NCBI GenBank assembly: GCA_002102555.1
Contig: MCFL01000277.1
Location: forward strand, 1-32,120
Direction of reading: 5' to 3'
Origin: Catenaria anguillulae PL171
Lineage: Eukaryota; Blastocladiomycota; Blastocladiomycetes; Blastocladiales; Catenariaceae
DNA: 32,120 nt
Shown here piece by piece: positions 1 to 11,020 of this stretch; position 1 is the first letter of the stretch, and every line of letters starts with the position of its first letter. The position numbers and the translations under genes are program-made. A model generated the notes under the pieces. That model was given only the letters and a program-made list of their open reading frames with translations. It was not told the origin of the DNA and did no database searches.

Positions 1-46
1 CTGTCTTTCGGCTGATGTCGCACACGCGCCGCTCTTGACAGTCACA

Positions 47-940
47 TTACTCTGCATCCACATCGTCGACACCCGCCACCTCGGCAACTGTTGTTCCAGG
101 CAACGGACCCTCGATCTTTGTCAAGTGATTCGACAACAACTTTTGCATGCCAAACGCACTGACGCGCTTGGACCCAAACAGCTTGAGCAGCAGCGGGTCG
201 CACAGAATGAACCTGCCGTCGGCAGGATCTTGCAACTGATGTGCCTTGATGTACGCCCACAACTGCTTGACGATTTGCGGGCGCGAGATCGGGTCGGACG
301 AGCCAAGCACACTGGCCAGGGTGGGCGAGATGTTGAGCGGGGCTTGATGCCCGTGTTGGATTTGGCGCGTTTGGGTTTTGGGTTGTCGGGTCTCGGGTTC
401 GGCCGCTTTGCGTTTACGGGCTGTGGTGCCACAAAAAAAAGGAGGTAAGAATCGGAATGCGAGCGAATCACGAGAGAAACATGGACGGACTCGTCTTCTT
501 TGCTGCTGGAGCGGCCGCGCGGCGTGGTGGCTTTGCGGCCAACTGTTGCTCTTGCTGGAAACATTGATAGATTCCATGATATCAATACGAGTCTGACAAC
601 AACTTCCCCAACCACTGCAAAACGAAAGGAGAAAGCGCACCGCCTGCAGATTTCTTGCAATCGCCGCGTCATCCTGTGCCTGCGGCTGTGCTGCCGGTGG
701 CTGTGCCGATACCTGCAACAGCTCCGGATGTGACTCCAACACGGCCGCCAAGTCGTACTTGATCTGGTCCTTGTATTGAGCGAGGCTGTACCCGAGCTTT
801 GCCTCGAGCCTGTCGCGCACCATCTTGCGCGTCAGCTGTGAGAGGGCGTCGGGCCCGCTTTGCGCCACGATGGTTTGCAGCAGGCCAAGGATTTCGGCTT
901 GCAGGTCAAACTGGGCTGGTGGCGGGACAGAATCGGACAT
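47..940 (-). CDS. DEK_C + SWIB domain chromatin protein (UAF30/TRI1-like)
   Basis: Three exons on the minus strand, 940-641, 554-491 and 420-47, give 738 nt (245 aa); introns are 86 and 70 nt with donors gtgcgc and gtccgt. Residues about 10-62 (QAEILGLLQTIVAQ... KYDLAAVLE) look like a DEK C-terminal helical domain. An Ala/Lys/Arg-rich linker follows (AAKPPRRAAAPAAKKT, then RKRKAAEPE), which reads as a nuclear localisation or DNA-contacting segment. Residues about 150-230 form a SWIB/MDM2 fold (PLNISPTLASVLG, VKQLWAYIKAHQLQDP, LLLKLFGSKRVSAFGMQKLL). DEK_C plus SWIB is the layout of yeast Uaf30 (Pol I upstream activating factor) and Tri1, so a nuclear transcription or chromatin role is inferred. 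The frame also stays open through both introns, giving a false 297-aa reading, but the intron translation is Ser/Cys/Phe-rich and unlike the family. The start ATG (940) is the only good one before the DEK_C region. Confidence 0.85.
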   Translation of the reverse strand: MSDSVPPPAQFDLQAEILGLLQTIVAQSGPDALSQLTRKMVRDRLEAKLGYSLAQYKDQIKYDLAAVLESHPELLQVSAQPPAAQPQAQDDAAIARNLQAVRFLLSFCSGWGSCCQTRIDIMESINVSSKSNSWPQSHHAARPLQQQRRRVRPCFSRDSLAFRFLPPFFCGTTARKRKAAEPETRQPKTQTRQIQHGHQAPLNISPTLASVLGSSDPISRPQIVKQLWAYIKAHQLQDPADGRFILCDPLLLKLFGSKRVSAFGMQKLLSNHLTKIEGPLPGTTVAEVAGVDDVDAE

Positions 941-1509
941 TCTGTTGGCGTATGTTGGTCGTGAGAGCGCAAGGGTAATCTGGTGGGGTCGTGGTACAAG
1001 CTATGGTTAGTCCAATCAGTCGAGGTGTCTCCGGTTCCGTGTCGTGTCCGGTGCGAGTATCCATGTGGCGCGGTTGGGATGAAAGGGTTTGGAAGGTTTG
1101 GACAACTTGGTCCAATGTCAAAGAGCCTGGGCAGAATGGCGGGCCGCGGAGTGAAAGAACATTGCATGAGGTACACTTGCATGAGACTGTAATATTCCAA
1201 TGGCAACGAAAGTTGGTTTTCAAGAGCAAGATTGAACATGACCTCTGTTTGGCTGTTGGCAAAGTGCAATTGAAGTCCAAAGGCCATGCAATGGTCAAAT
1301 CGGCGAAAGCATCGATCACGCGAAGATGCACGATGGCGATCAAACTGATGGTCAAGATACATGTTTTCCTCGACACGCTTCAGCGTATCGTGTCCAGAGT
1401 CCAGACCCGTGAATGCCTGGTGCGAGTGCGAAAAACCTGTGGTGAGAGAGCTACATCGTCGGCCCGGTGCGGACATACCCCTGCCCACAAAGTAGCCGAG
1501 ACTCACCTC
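941..1509. other. Intergenic region, SWIB gene to receptor gene
   Basis: This stretch separates the divergently transcribed SWIB gene and the GPCR. It should hold both promoters, but I see no clear TATA box. A plus-strand frame stays open from 991 to 1974, and two overlapping minus-strand frames (1539-832 and 1376-906) also stay open. None has a recognisable domain, so I do not call a gene here. Confidence 0.4.
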
Positions 1510-4500
1510 ATGCCACCCAGTCTCGGCCACTCGAACCATAGGTACTTGCCCCCTGTTTGCACTCTTAGATGGGTGCGCGACCCGCCAGTTGCTTCATGTT
1601 CGCACGTCTTTGGCAGCAACACCATATCCACATGGGCATTTCAAGCTGTGCTGCTCCTAGACACGCACCCTGCAGAGAAACTCGATGAAAACAGCAGATC
1701 ATTATGCGACACCTCCTTCTCCCGCCGCTGGTTTTTTGCTGTCACCACCTCATTGCTCACCTCCGCCCAAGGTGTTTCGAGAGGGTTCCCATGGCCGCCG
1801 TCATCCACTTGTCTCAGCGACACGACCCGCTTTCGATATCCGTACGCACCACCGCCTGGCGGAGACTCGCCAAATGTATACCGTCAAACCTATCCGCCAT
1901 TGACGCTAGAATACGGAGCATGGGTGACGTATGTGCGTCGAAAACTGCCGAGAGAATTGAATGACTCAATTTGACCATTCAAGGTTGTTTCAAGCACAGA
2001 GCCAACTTGACGACCTATGTCGCTGCGATTCTATTGAGTGAAGTTCTCAACTTCAGAGTTCGGATCAGTGAGGTTCCAGGACTTGCGACGACATATGCTC
2101 GAGTGGCAGCTGGTAATACAACGCTCAATTTCGAGGTGTGGCCAAACAACCGACAACTCGATTATGCCAAGGTTCGCGGCGTTGGGCCGCATGCGTTTGG
2201 ACATGTCCCCCTACGCTGACTGATTTACATTTACATGCGCACAGTTTATAGTCGGTCAGCAAACAGTCAAGGATGCGGGCGCTATTGGATACCTCGGTGC
2301 CGTGAACTGGTACTTTCCAGTGTCATTGGCCCAGCAATACCCGGACAAGATCATCGAATCATGGCGCTCCTTTTTCGATCCAACCGTGCTGGCCGCCTTG
2401 CCTCCTGCCGGAACCACCCCTCCGTTTCAGCCAACGCCAGGAACTTACCTCTGCCCAATGATTAACTCTCCTCCATGTACCAATGGCGTCTACATCCCAC
2501 CTCAATGCCAACCGTCTGGCCGCTACCATGGCCAATGTCGCGAGCTTTGGCACAACTACCCAAACCTGAACCGCGGCGAGTCCGAGCAAATCATCCACGA
2601 CCTTGGCCTGCCACTGGTTGTCGTGTACCTCGGCGACAGCTTTTACGCGCACGTTGCAGATTGCGTTGCCCTTGCCGCACGAAATGCCACCCGATCATGT
2701 CTCGTGTACTACTGGACTCCCGACTCTTTTCACTCCATGTTTCCCATGGACAAGGTGGCACTCCCCTCCTACACTTCGGCGTGCTGGAGCGGTTTCGATG
2801 TAAACTTGGCTGGGTCGGCGGGGACAAGCCTCAAATGCGGTTGGCCGCCAGAGGCGTTGCACAAGATTGGAAACACCGAGGCATTGAAATCGAATGCCAT
2901 CTTGCGTGAGTTTGTAGCCAACGTCAAGATTGGCGATGGCGAGTTGAAGCAAATGATGGGCGACGTGGATCCGAATAATGCAACAACGGTGGCAGTGGCG
3001 GCGTGTAAGTGGGTCAGGGAACATCGCGAGTCGTTTTGGCATGCATGGATTCCGCAGCCGCCGCCTGGATATCGTACGCCATGATTTGGTTCGTTGTTTT
3101 TCGTGCGTGAAGGTGGATGCTCGTGCTCACCCGACTTTTGGTCTCGCTCATAGTACGATACGCTCCATCTTCTGTGGCCTCCCGGCCCGACCAAGTCATA
3201 CAGCTCATTATATTCATCACGGGCACACTTGTCCCCCTTGTGATTCTGTCGCTCATCCACGCCAATCGACGCGACATTCAAATTCGCGTCTACTCGCCGC
3301 TCCTGCTCGCCATGACCAACGTTGGGTGCATCCTCCTCGTTCTCGGCTCGTCTCTATCGCTCCTCGGCCTCTCTTCAGCAAGCTGCAGTGCACGTCCCTG
3401 GGCAATTTCACTCGGCTTGCTCATTATCCAGATTGCCCTGGCTGCCCGCGCTTGGCGGTTATACGCCATCATCAACAACAAGCAATACTCGATTGTCCTG
3501 TTCGGTCGCCTGGTCGCCTTACGCGGAACCAACTCACAAGTCATCACCGTGTGTGGGCTTGCTCTCGCATTCCAGTCGCTCATCATCCTCCTTGTCCGCG
3601 GACTTGGCGCCAGTGTGGACTCTGTCCTCGTGCGTGAGATCCCAATGGACGGGCCTGTGGATGTCTTTTACTGGGTGTGCCCGCCCATGCTGCCAAACCC
3701 GATCCAGGTTCTCATCACTATCCCACACGCTTTGCTTGCCATCGGATCCGTATACCTTGCACGCCACGCACGCCGCGTCGTGTCCGTCACAGCCGATCCA
3801 AAGCAAGTCCTGGTCTTTTACGCCTACTTTGCACTGGGCGTCGGCATCGTCATTACCGAGTCGCTCACGTCCGTCAGTGCACAGGGCACGATGAGGTTTC
3901 TCGTCCTGGGCGACGTGTACATTCCAGCATCGCTTGCGACAGTTATGGCGACCGTGCACTTGACTGCACCGCCCTTTCTTTCCATTCTCGTGGGCAAGTG
4001 GCGCAACTTGTCGGCCAGGATCCAGGGGTATGCTGATGAACACGGTGGAATGGAAATGCAGAATGTTGGCAGGGGTGACGACCAGCATGACGACATGGGG
4101 AGTCGTGCTGTCGGCTTTAGCCGCACGGCTGGTGGAAAAGGCGCGATTACGATGGCCTTGGACGCGGACGAGACGCAGTCCATGTGGCGGGACCTAGGGC
4201 ACAGTCACACGACGGTGCAGGCTGCGGCATCTAAGGCGACATCGTCGGTGAATGGTGCCGCGACGGCGATCGTGCACCGAGGTGGGGATCTGGGAACGTC
4301 TGTGGCTGGCGGGGCGGCAACGTGCTTGGCACCAAAGTTGGTAGTAAATGCAAATGGGACTCGAGTAGGTGAACACTTGTCGCCCATTGTGGGGTCACCC
4401 GGATCTTCCTCGGCTCAGTTGTCACAGGAAAAGGTTGAGGCCGTGTTGGGACAGTTGTTTCTTGTGGGCGCACAGACCGCTGTCAACGAACATCGTCCGC

Positions 4501-5029
4501 ATGCACCATCTGGTTCACAAGTACACGTCCTCAACGCGCCTGTTCGATACTTGACGCGCCCAGTTGGAGTACGATCGCTCGAGTCGTGGGGCCAGCCATG
4601 GATCGAAGCGCATTTGCTCTTGGTGCCGTCCATGGGCTTGTTTTCCATATTGCCGGCGGTTGTTCCAGGTGTACGTAGCCCAGATTTCTGTACTTCCCAC
4701 CACTTGCTCACGAATCTGGCTAACGTGTCTGTCATCCCTTGCAGTTGCTCAAACTCAACCGCAGAGGCTGGATATACTGGAAAGCCCGCGGAAAGCAGCC
4801 GTCGGTAACCAAACATACCAATCATTCAGATCGCATCTTTTTGATTCACGATGGGTCATGCCGAGCATTCGAATTGCAGTTTGCGTCAACTGCAGCTGCT
4901 GATCGATGGAGCATGACATTTTCGTCCGTCTTTGTTCCACCCGCCGCTGCAGCGGCTTCGCATATTGGCATAGTGAAGCGCATGTCTGCGAGCTTGTCGT
5001 CATCTCGACGGCCATTTTCTGGCAGCTAG
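1510..5029 (+). CDS. Class C-like GPCR with OpuAC-type binding domain and PH-like tail
   Basis: Exons from the left: ?-1841, 2000-2171, 2245-3073, 3154-4670, 4745-5029; the phases agree at every junction. The start is unresolved. 1510 is an in-frame ATG, but a hydrophobic signal-like stretch (WFFAVTTSLLTS) lies near 1730-1770, so an upstream exon may supply the true start. Extracellular part: ANLTTYVAAILLSEV, TTLNFEVWPNN, AGAIGYLGAVNWYFP and LVYYWTPDSFHSMFP resemble OpuAC, the substrate-binding domain of bacterial glycine-betaine ABC transporters, with an inserted Cys-rich loop (CPMINSPPC, IPPQC) and N-glycosylation sites. Seven hydrophobic helices follow between about 3200 and 4000 (for example QLIIFITGTLVPLVILSL, TPHALL-type helix 5 at about 3710-3760, and the last at about 3920-3990). 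After a Gly/Ser/Ala-rich cytosolic stretch, the C terminus (about 4575-4925) looks like a PH domain: HLLLVPSMGLFSIL, then RIFLIHDGSCRAFELQF and ADRWSMTF. Role: plasma-membrane sensor of a small, perhaps betaine- or choline-like ligand, signalling through G proteins (inference). Confidence 0.8.
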
Positions 5030-5998
5030 AGCAACAATAGTCAAGAGAAGGAATGCATTATGTTGACACATGGCTTTTGCATACTGTGCTTTCCCGTCAA
5101 GCCGGATTTGACCACTCGTCTCATGACATCTCCGCCCAATCTCCGCCTCTCCAAGCTGGACTACCTATCCAAGACACGCCGGCTCCATGAGTGCTCCGTC
5201 GTTGAACAATACTTTCCATACACCTGGCCTCGCACGGGAGCTCCATAGAAAGGGCAAGATCTATCCACCAAATGGCCACATGTCGTTATTCAATGGCCAC
5301 CCAAACATGCAACGGGGACGCTCGTGCGATACCTTGCAAACGCGGTCGATGCAGCACAGCCATTCGCAATGTCGAATTGCATCAACAAGCTGAGCCCCAA
5401 CTCAGCATGGCCACCTTTTCCGACCGCTTGCCGCTTGCACAGACGAACATATGCAATCGCTTCACGTGTCCGACCAGCACCGTGACAAGAAGGCATGTGG
5501 GAATGTAAGCTGGGCTGGTAAGGGGAGTAATGAAGAGCACCGAGAAGCTGATTGAGGAGCAAACGATGGCAGAACTAGTGACAGCGTGAGGATGTGGAGT
5601 AAACTGGGGAATTGCGAAAGCCGGGACAGCAGCATGCTTGGCGCGAGGATAGGCGATAGGCTGAATGAGGTCGAGACTCACGAGAAAAGCAGGTTCGGCG
5701 CGACCATTGCGAAGAGAGAAGTGGTGATTTCGGCGCACCCGCTGGCTGACCTGTTTTGTCCTTTTCTTGGTTTTGACACTGGGTATTCGACGGGTACGTA
5801 AAGTTCTTGAGGTGTTTTGTTCATGTATATATTTACATGGTAGCCCTCCCTCCGATTGGCCTCGGATCCGGCGCTTGGTCGCGTCGATACGGGCGAAATA
5901 ATCAGTGTGATAGCTCAATATGACTTCAATCGTGCCTTGTGACACATGCGAAAAAGCCCTCGAGATATTCCAAGCAATTTGATCTATCCCTGAGAAAA
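5030..5998. other. Intergenic region between the two receptor genes
   Basis: No gene could be supported here. It holds the 3' end of the GPCR transcript and the promoter of the dCache receptor. A 215-codon minus-strand frame (6029-5382) has one hydrophobic patch, but it overlaps the first dCache exon and has no recognisable domain or splice pattern. An AT-rich stretch around 5823-5840 (tatatatt-like) may belong to the downstream promoter. Confidence 0.4.
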
Positions 5999-8063
5999 AT
6001 GTCAAAACCACGAGCATCCCAAAGCCCAAGTCAAGCGAGCATGTCTGTCGCGCTCAAGGATGAAATGAGTGCAGCAGCCAAACTAGGCATTGACCATGAT
6101 GCTCAACGATATGGAGGTGTTCGCACCATACCGCTTCAGGTCGGGCTGCCACCGGCACTGATCACATTGTGCGTCACTCGCTCACTCGATGGATGGATGC
6201 ATTGGTGGTTCTCACTTGTTGTGCAAGTGATCCTTGAAGGTTTTTGCTTCTGGCTGGGCTCATGTCGCTGATATGGGGTGGCAGGTTGGCAGAAATGAAA
6301 GATTTGGCGGTGAATGAAACCAATCAGACCGCTCTTGCATTGGCCACCAAACTTGAAAATGTTGGAATCGTCACTCTTGCCTGAGTGAAATGACAAGCAC
6401 CGCATTTGTCTTTGTGTTTTATGAGCTCATTTTGACAGTACAATTCCATCAATTTGGCCCCATGTATGTAGACCACGAATCTTCGTATCGTGGCCCTCAT
6501 CGGTATGCCTTGCTCTGCGTCTGGCCTGGGACGTATTGGTCTAACTCGGATAGTTTTCATGGAAAATGTAGCTCAGTGGTATGAATCCAATTACAAAACT
6601 TTTGCCGTCCTGTCGCGGACGTTCAAGTTAGGCGTCTTGGGAAGGTCCAACTTTGACAAGCTGTATTGGTTATTCCTTTCCACGGTACTCCTCATTTTTC
6701 CTTGTTCACATTTCTTCATTTCACGAGCTCATTGCGGGATTGCGATAGGTTCAAGAGAACCCAACCATGACCGGTTTGGTGTTTGCAGACGCGCAAAACG
6801 GTGCTTTCCTGGCCATCTCTCGAATGGGTATGATTCATCCATTTGTCTATGACTGCATGTTATTGCAGCTCAAGCATTCTCATGGCTCTACTCGCTGTCT
6901 GACACAATCGTGTCTCCGGCTGTCCTCAAGACAATGGATCGTACACGTTTGAGCTTCAGTCGACCCCTTCATCGGGCCTCTCGTGCACTGTTTGCCCAAC
7001 ATTGAACGTCCCTCCATCCGAAAAGTGGTACTACCTGATAGATCCCTCTACCGATCTGCCTTATTCTACCCCGTACTTGCGCGCCAATTATTCCATGACG
7101 GCGCGGCCATGGTACACAACAGCCATCTCGGCCAATAAGGCCACCTGGTCAGAGTTTTATCGGCGCTCAAATGGACTGACGGGCCAAATGAACTTGGGCG
7201 AGCCCATGTTTGCGAGCGGTGGTAGTGGGCCTTGGGGTGTGCTTTCACTGGAAGCGAGCGCACAGCCCATCACCCAGTTCTTGCGCACTGGACTACTCGA
7301 CATGCCAGCAACCACGGCATATGTCATGGACAGCAAGTACCGGCTCATGGGCACATCGGCCAACGAGTCTGTGCTTGTGAATCAAGTGCAGGTCGCAGCC
7401 GTCAACAGTACCAATGTATTCACGCAAACAACGGCTCCTGCCGTCATTTCCATGCTCCGGACTGGCGGTGCATCTCGGATTGTTCGCAGCTCCCGATACT
7501 GGTACCAATACGTGCGATACACGGGAGATGCCGGTGCACAAGCCATCATTGTTGCTGGCACACCGGCTGTCGAGTACACTGGCGCCCTCGACCGTGTCCA
7601 GGGCGAGTTTGAATCGTCTTTCACACACTCAATTCGCGATGCAAGCTTGATTGCCGTCGCATTCGCTTTCCTTTGCGCAGCCCTCGCCTTTGTGGTACTG
7701 CACAAGACGTTGATCCGCCCGCTCAAGGACGTCTGCGCCGAAATGGTCATGGCAACCAAACTCGAGTTTCAGACGTTGGCGAGCGGGAAACATCACATGC
7801 GCCCATCACGTGTGCGGGAGCTCAACAAGGTCCAGTACTCTTTCCGGGCATTGGTTTCCGAATTTGCGAATGGTCTCAAGCAGCAGTCAAGAAGGGCGTC
7901 CAAGAGCAACACTAACAGCATGCTCAAGGGCGAGACGAGGAGCCTTGCCGTGCAAAGCACAAGTGTCACAGATGCGCTCTTCCCTCGCGCATCGCCTGCA
8001 AACGGGCCATCGGCAGTTACAGGGACACGTGGACTCGTTGGAAACACGAGGCCAATGACCTGA
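5999..8063 (+). CDS. dCache-domain membrane receptor without output domain
   Basis: Proposed exons are 5999-6168, 6240-6369, 6577-6684, 6749-6827 and 6931-8063. They sum to 1620 nt (539 aa). The 207-nt intron at 6370-6576 is the least certain. A cytosolic N terminus of about 50 residues leads into TM1 (LPPALITLFLLLAGLMSLIW). An extracellular double-Cache domain follows at about residues 75-395: VQENPTMTGLVFADAQNG, RMDNGSYTFELQ, KWYYLIDPSTDLPYSTPY, MTARPWYTTAISANKATWSE, GPWGVLSLEASAQPI and TTAYVMDSKYRLMG are typical of dCache_1. TM2 lies at about 400-423 (LIAVAFAFLCAALAFVVL). The cytosolic tail (about 115 aa) begins RPLKDVCAEM and contains SRVRELNKVQYSFRALVSEF, a HAMP-like or coiled-coil connector. 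In chytrid and Blastocladiomycete relatives dCache is often coupled to a cyclase or other output domain; here the frame ends after a Ser/Thr-rich tail. It may work as a dimeric ligand sensor with a separate partner, or further exons may have been missed. Confidence 0.78.
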
Positions 8064-9100
8064 AGACAGCAGGCCTCGAGGTTGATCGCTTGTATTCTCG
8101 AACCCAACCAGAAACCTTGACTTGATTCGAACACCATCTGAACAATACACCATACTGTTTCTTGGCTATCCATGTAATCATTCCCCACGTCTCGTCTATA
8201 CCTGATCCGGCTGATTGTGACATGGGCAAAGTCTACTCGTCCAGCCTGCTGCCTGCTTGTGGAACGTGTCATTCAATTGCAGCGCCTTGTGGGCCTTCAT
8301 GATCTGCGTCAACCAAGAAAAGAGCTCCCGTGATTGTGATTCAAATGGTCCCCTGCCTGAGAAGATCAAGGCTGTCCGCCAAGTCGGGACTATTGCATTT
8401 TGTCTCGAACTTGGCAGCCACGAGTCCTTAACCAATTCATTGTGTCGAATGAGGGCGAGTTGAAAAAGTGGATGTCGGGTCTGTCTGGGCCGGCGTCGGT
8501 ACAGTGGAGGTAGCGCAGTAAGGGCAGAAGACAATGCTGTGTTGAGCAAACTGAATGGTTTATGGATGCTTGTGGTTCAGTGCCGCATAGGACGCAATAA
8601 ATGCATGGCTGTCTGGCTATCTCTTTTGGATATGGCGTGAAGTGAAACCGAGCGCACCATGAGGGCTTGGTCGAGGTGGATTGCAACTCATTGGCAAGTT
8701 GGCAGCTCGACAATCCGCATGCGACTTCAGATTAGTTTGGGGTTGAAATATGTGCGCTACATGTGTACAATGTCTCACAATACGGTTCACGGAGGTCGAC
8801 TGTGATCATGATCGCAACAACCGAGCGCGATGTTGGCAAGGACGCTTCGTGTTCGGCTGGCCGCATCATGTCCGGACTCTCGCTCTTCTGGCCTGAATGC
8901 AATGGTGGTTGCCCACCCTCCAGATGCCAGCGAAAGAAGCCGGTAGTGCGAGATGGAAATTTCCGAGGCTGTCCATTTCGTTTCCAAGGCAAGCACGTAA
9001 TGTTCCCTACAAATCCAATGCACTCCCATCACCACGGCTTGGATAAGAACGTTGGCTTGCGATGTCACTGTGCTGCTGCTGCCCTTGATGCCCTGCGACA
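8064..9100. other. Intergenic region, no confident gene
   Basis: Short frames are open on both strands. The two most protein-like are on the minus strand: 8713-8390, with cysteine pairs (CIYCVLCG), and 8549-8196, with a helical stretch (RELFSWLTQIMKAHKALQL). I could not join them by convincing splice sites or recognise a family. The rest is presumably the 3' end of the receptor transcript and the F-box promoter. Confidence 0.35.
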
Positions 9101-11020
9101 ATGTTCCTTTCCCCGAACCACGTAGCGGCCCCAACTTACGGCCAGGCAACTTTCCATACCATTTTTCGCGAAACTGCTTCGAATCCAAAGCCATGGCTCC
9201 ATCTTCCTGCGGAGCTCTGGTTTCTCATCATACACGAAATTGTGAACCATGAATCCCACGTCGGCCGGTGGAGAGACCTGTTACACCTCTCTTGGACTTG
9301 CCGAAATGCGCATTCCGCTGCTCAACCATTCATTTGGCGGACGCTCACTCTCGTTTTCGGAACAGAGTGCTCGCCGAGCTCGCCCACGCCTTCCGATCGT
9401 GTCCTACCAATCCTGCCTCGTTTCCTCCGTCACCGTCGTTCCCACTCCAACCCGTTGGCCACTGTAGTCGTTGATCCAGCTCACGCATTGCTCGGCAGCG
9501 TGTGCAAGTTACCTCATCTGGCCCTCCATGGGCGATTGTACTTGGTTGGTACACAATCTCGCACGGAAGAGCCTGGACCAATTGTTCTTCATCCGTGGCC
9601 GGCCGAGTGGACACGGCAAGTGGTTGTGCACGACCAATGTGCGAATGTCTGTGGCGACGCAGGTATGATGCACCGCGCCGCACCACAGTTACTCAAGACC
9701 TTGTTGTCGTGGTTGGGCAACCGGATCAAATCGGTGCGAATTGTAACCGGAAGTGGCGGCGGTTTCCTTGACGCCATATGGGCCGACGCATTGCATTCCT
9801 TTAAATCGAGCATGGCATCAGACATTGCTCGGCCCCCTCTTACAAATCCGATACCATTCCTTGTCCATTCATCACCCTCGTCTTCAGTCGCCCACTCCCT
9901 CGTGTTGCATTCGTCTGGTGCTGCCAGTCACTCTCAGGCACTCCGTCACACATTCCCATCGCTGGTTCGACTCGTGAAAGACCTCCAACTCTACGGCTCG
10001 TTTGACTTTGTCTTCAGCGAATGGCACGGCTGGCTCCCATCCATTACCAGGCTCTATTCCAACACCATCTTGTCGTCGCTCACGTTGCACATTCGCCTGC
10101 CGCTCAAGCAATGGACGCTGCATCAGTCGCACGAGTTTCCAATCCACATGCCGGCCCTCGTGTCGCTTTCGCTGTCATTCGACGCGGCCACCGCTCTCTT
10201 TACGCAAGTCGACCAATCCAGCATGATGCGCGCATTTCCGGCCCTAACGCAGCTCAAACTATCAGACCAATTCTCGGAATCCATTGCGGGCGAATCATTC
10301 ATTCGTGTCCCATACATTCCATTCAAGCACATGCCCAACCTAGCGCATTTCCAAGTGCACCAGTCTCAATCCACATCGTTATTCCACGCGCTTCATGTCG
10401 ACCATGTTGCGGGCCTCGAGCAATGTCCCAAACTTGTTTCGCTTCGTTTGCCTGCTGTGCGCCAAGTCTTCACGGACAGTTGGACACCGTCACCGCATGC
10501 TCTACATCACATGCAAGACGGTCAAGCGTACCCTTTCCTTTCCGGCATTCGCGAAATGGAGCTTGGTGAGCTCGCGCTCAATGCACAGAGCGACACGGTG
10601 GATCCTCCGTTTTCGTGGACGCAGTCGGTGGCGGCTGCGATCAGGCTCGTGTACCATTGCCATGGCGACTGTTCACTACCAGGCATTCAAGCCGATTCGT
10701 CCGTCGCGCTGTATCCCAAGTTGACCCAGGTGGCGATTCACGCATCGACTGGATCCGCCACAGCAGCGTTCTTTCAGCGGTTGGCAGTTGGCGCGCCGAA
10801 TTTGGCCAGTGTATGCGTGTATGCCCGCACTTTGGACACTGCCAGTGAGCAGGAATGGGAAAAGGTCGAGATGCCGCCCAATCTGAGGATGGTGTCGCTC
10901 AGCTTGGGCGATCGAGGTCAAAGTGGCGAGGTTGAAAAGGTGTTGAGACGACTCAGATTGCCAGAACTGTGTAAGGTGAGAGTCAATTTTGGCGTCAGGG
11001 GCGAGTCTTGTGTGGTTTGA
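9101..11020 (+). CDS. F-box protein
   Basis: Single-exon gene of 639 aa. Residues about 32-86 are an F-box: LHLPAELWFLIIHEIVN, then WRDLLHLSWTCRNAHSAAQPFIWRTLTL, with the usual Leu-Pro start, the buried Trp/Cys pair and the closing Trp. The rest contains regularly spaced Leu-rich strands (LSSLTLHIRLPLKQW, LVSLSLSFDA, LTQLKLSDQF, LVSLRLPAVRQVF, LRMVSLSLGDRG). These look like degenerate leucine-rich repeats, as in many fungal F-box proteins. By family it would bind Skp1 and recruit a substrate to an SCF ubiquitin ligase; the substrate cannot be guessed. The start at 9101 is the first ATG before the F-box. The gene ends 170 nt before the helicase start, on the same strand. Confidence 0.8.
   Translation: MFLSPNHVAAPTYGQATFHTIFRETASNPKPWLHLPAELWFLIIHEIVNHESHVGRWRDLLHLSWTCRNAHSAAQPFIWRTLTLVFGTECSPSSPTPSDRVLPILPRFLRHRRSHSNPLATVVVDPAHALLGSVCKLPHLALHGRLYLVGTQSRTEEPGPIVLHPWPAEWTRQVVVHDQCANVCGDAGMMHRAAPQLLKTLLSWLGNRIKSVRIVTGSGGGFLDAIWADALHSFKSSMASDIARPPLTNPIPFLVHSSPSSSVAHSLVLHSSGAASHSQALRHTFPSLVRLVKDLQLYGSFDFVFSEWHGWLPSITRLYSNTILSSLTLHIRLPLKQWTLHQSHEFPIHMPALVSLSLSFDAATALFTQVDQSSMMRAFPALTQLKLSDQFSESIAGESFIRVPYIPFKHMPNLAHFQVHQSQSTSLFHALHVDHVAGLEQCPKLVSLRLPAVRQVFTDSWTPSPHALHHMQDGQAYPFLSGIREMELGELALNAQSDTVDPPFSWTQSVAAAIRLVYHCHGDCSLPGIQADSSVALYPKLTQVAIHASTGSATAAFFQRLAVGAPNLASVCVYARTLDTASEQEWEKVEMPPNLRMVSLSLGDRGQSGEVEKVLRRLRLPELCKVRVNFGVRGESCVV

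Noticed and set aside
906-1539. Two overlapping minus-strand frames upstream of the SWIB gene
   Set aside because: They overlap each other in different frames and have no recognisable motif. One starts with a hydrophobic stretch, but nothing else supports a gene.
5382-6029. 215-codon minus-strand frame with a hydrophobic patch
   Set aside because: It overlaps exon 1 of the dCache gene, has no domain, start context or splice pattern, and other frames there are also open.
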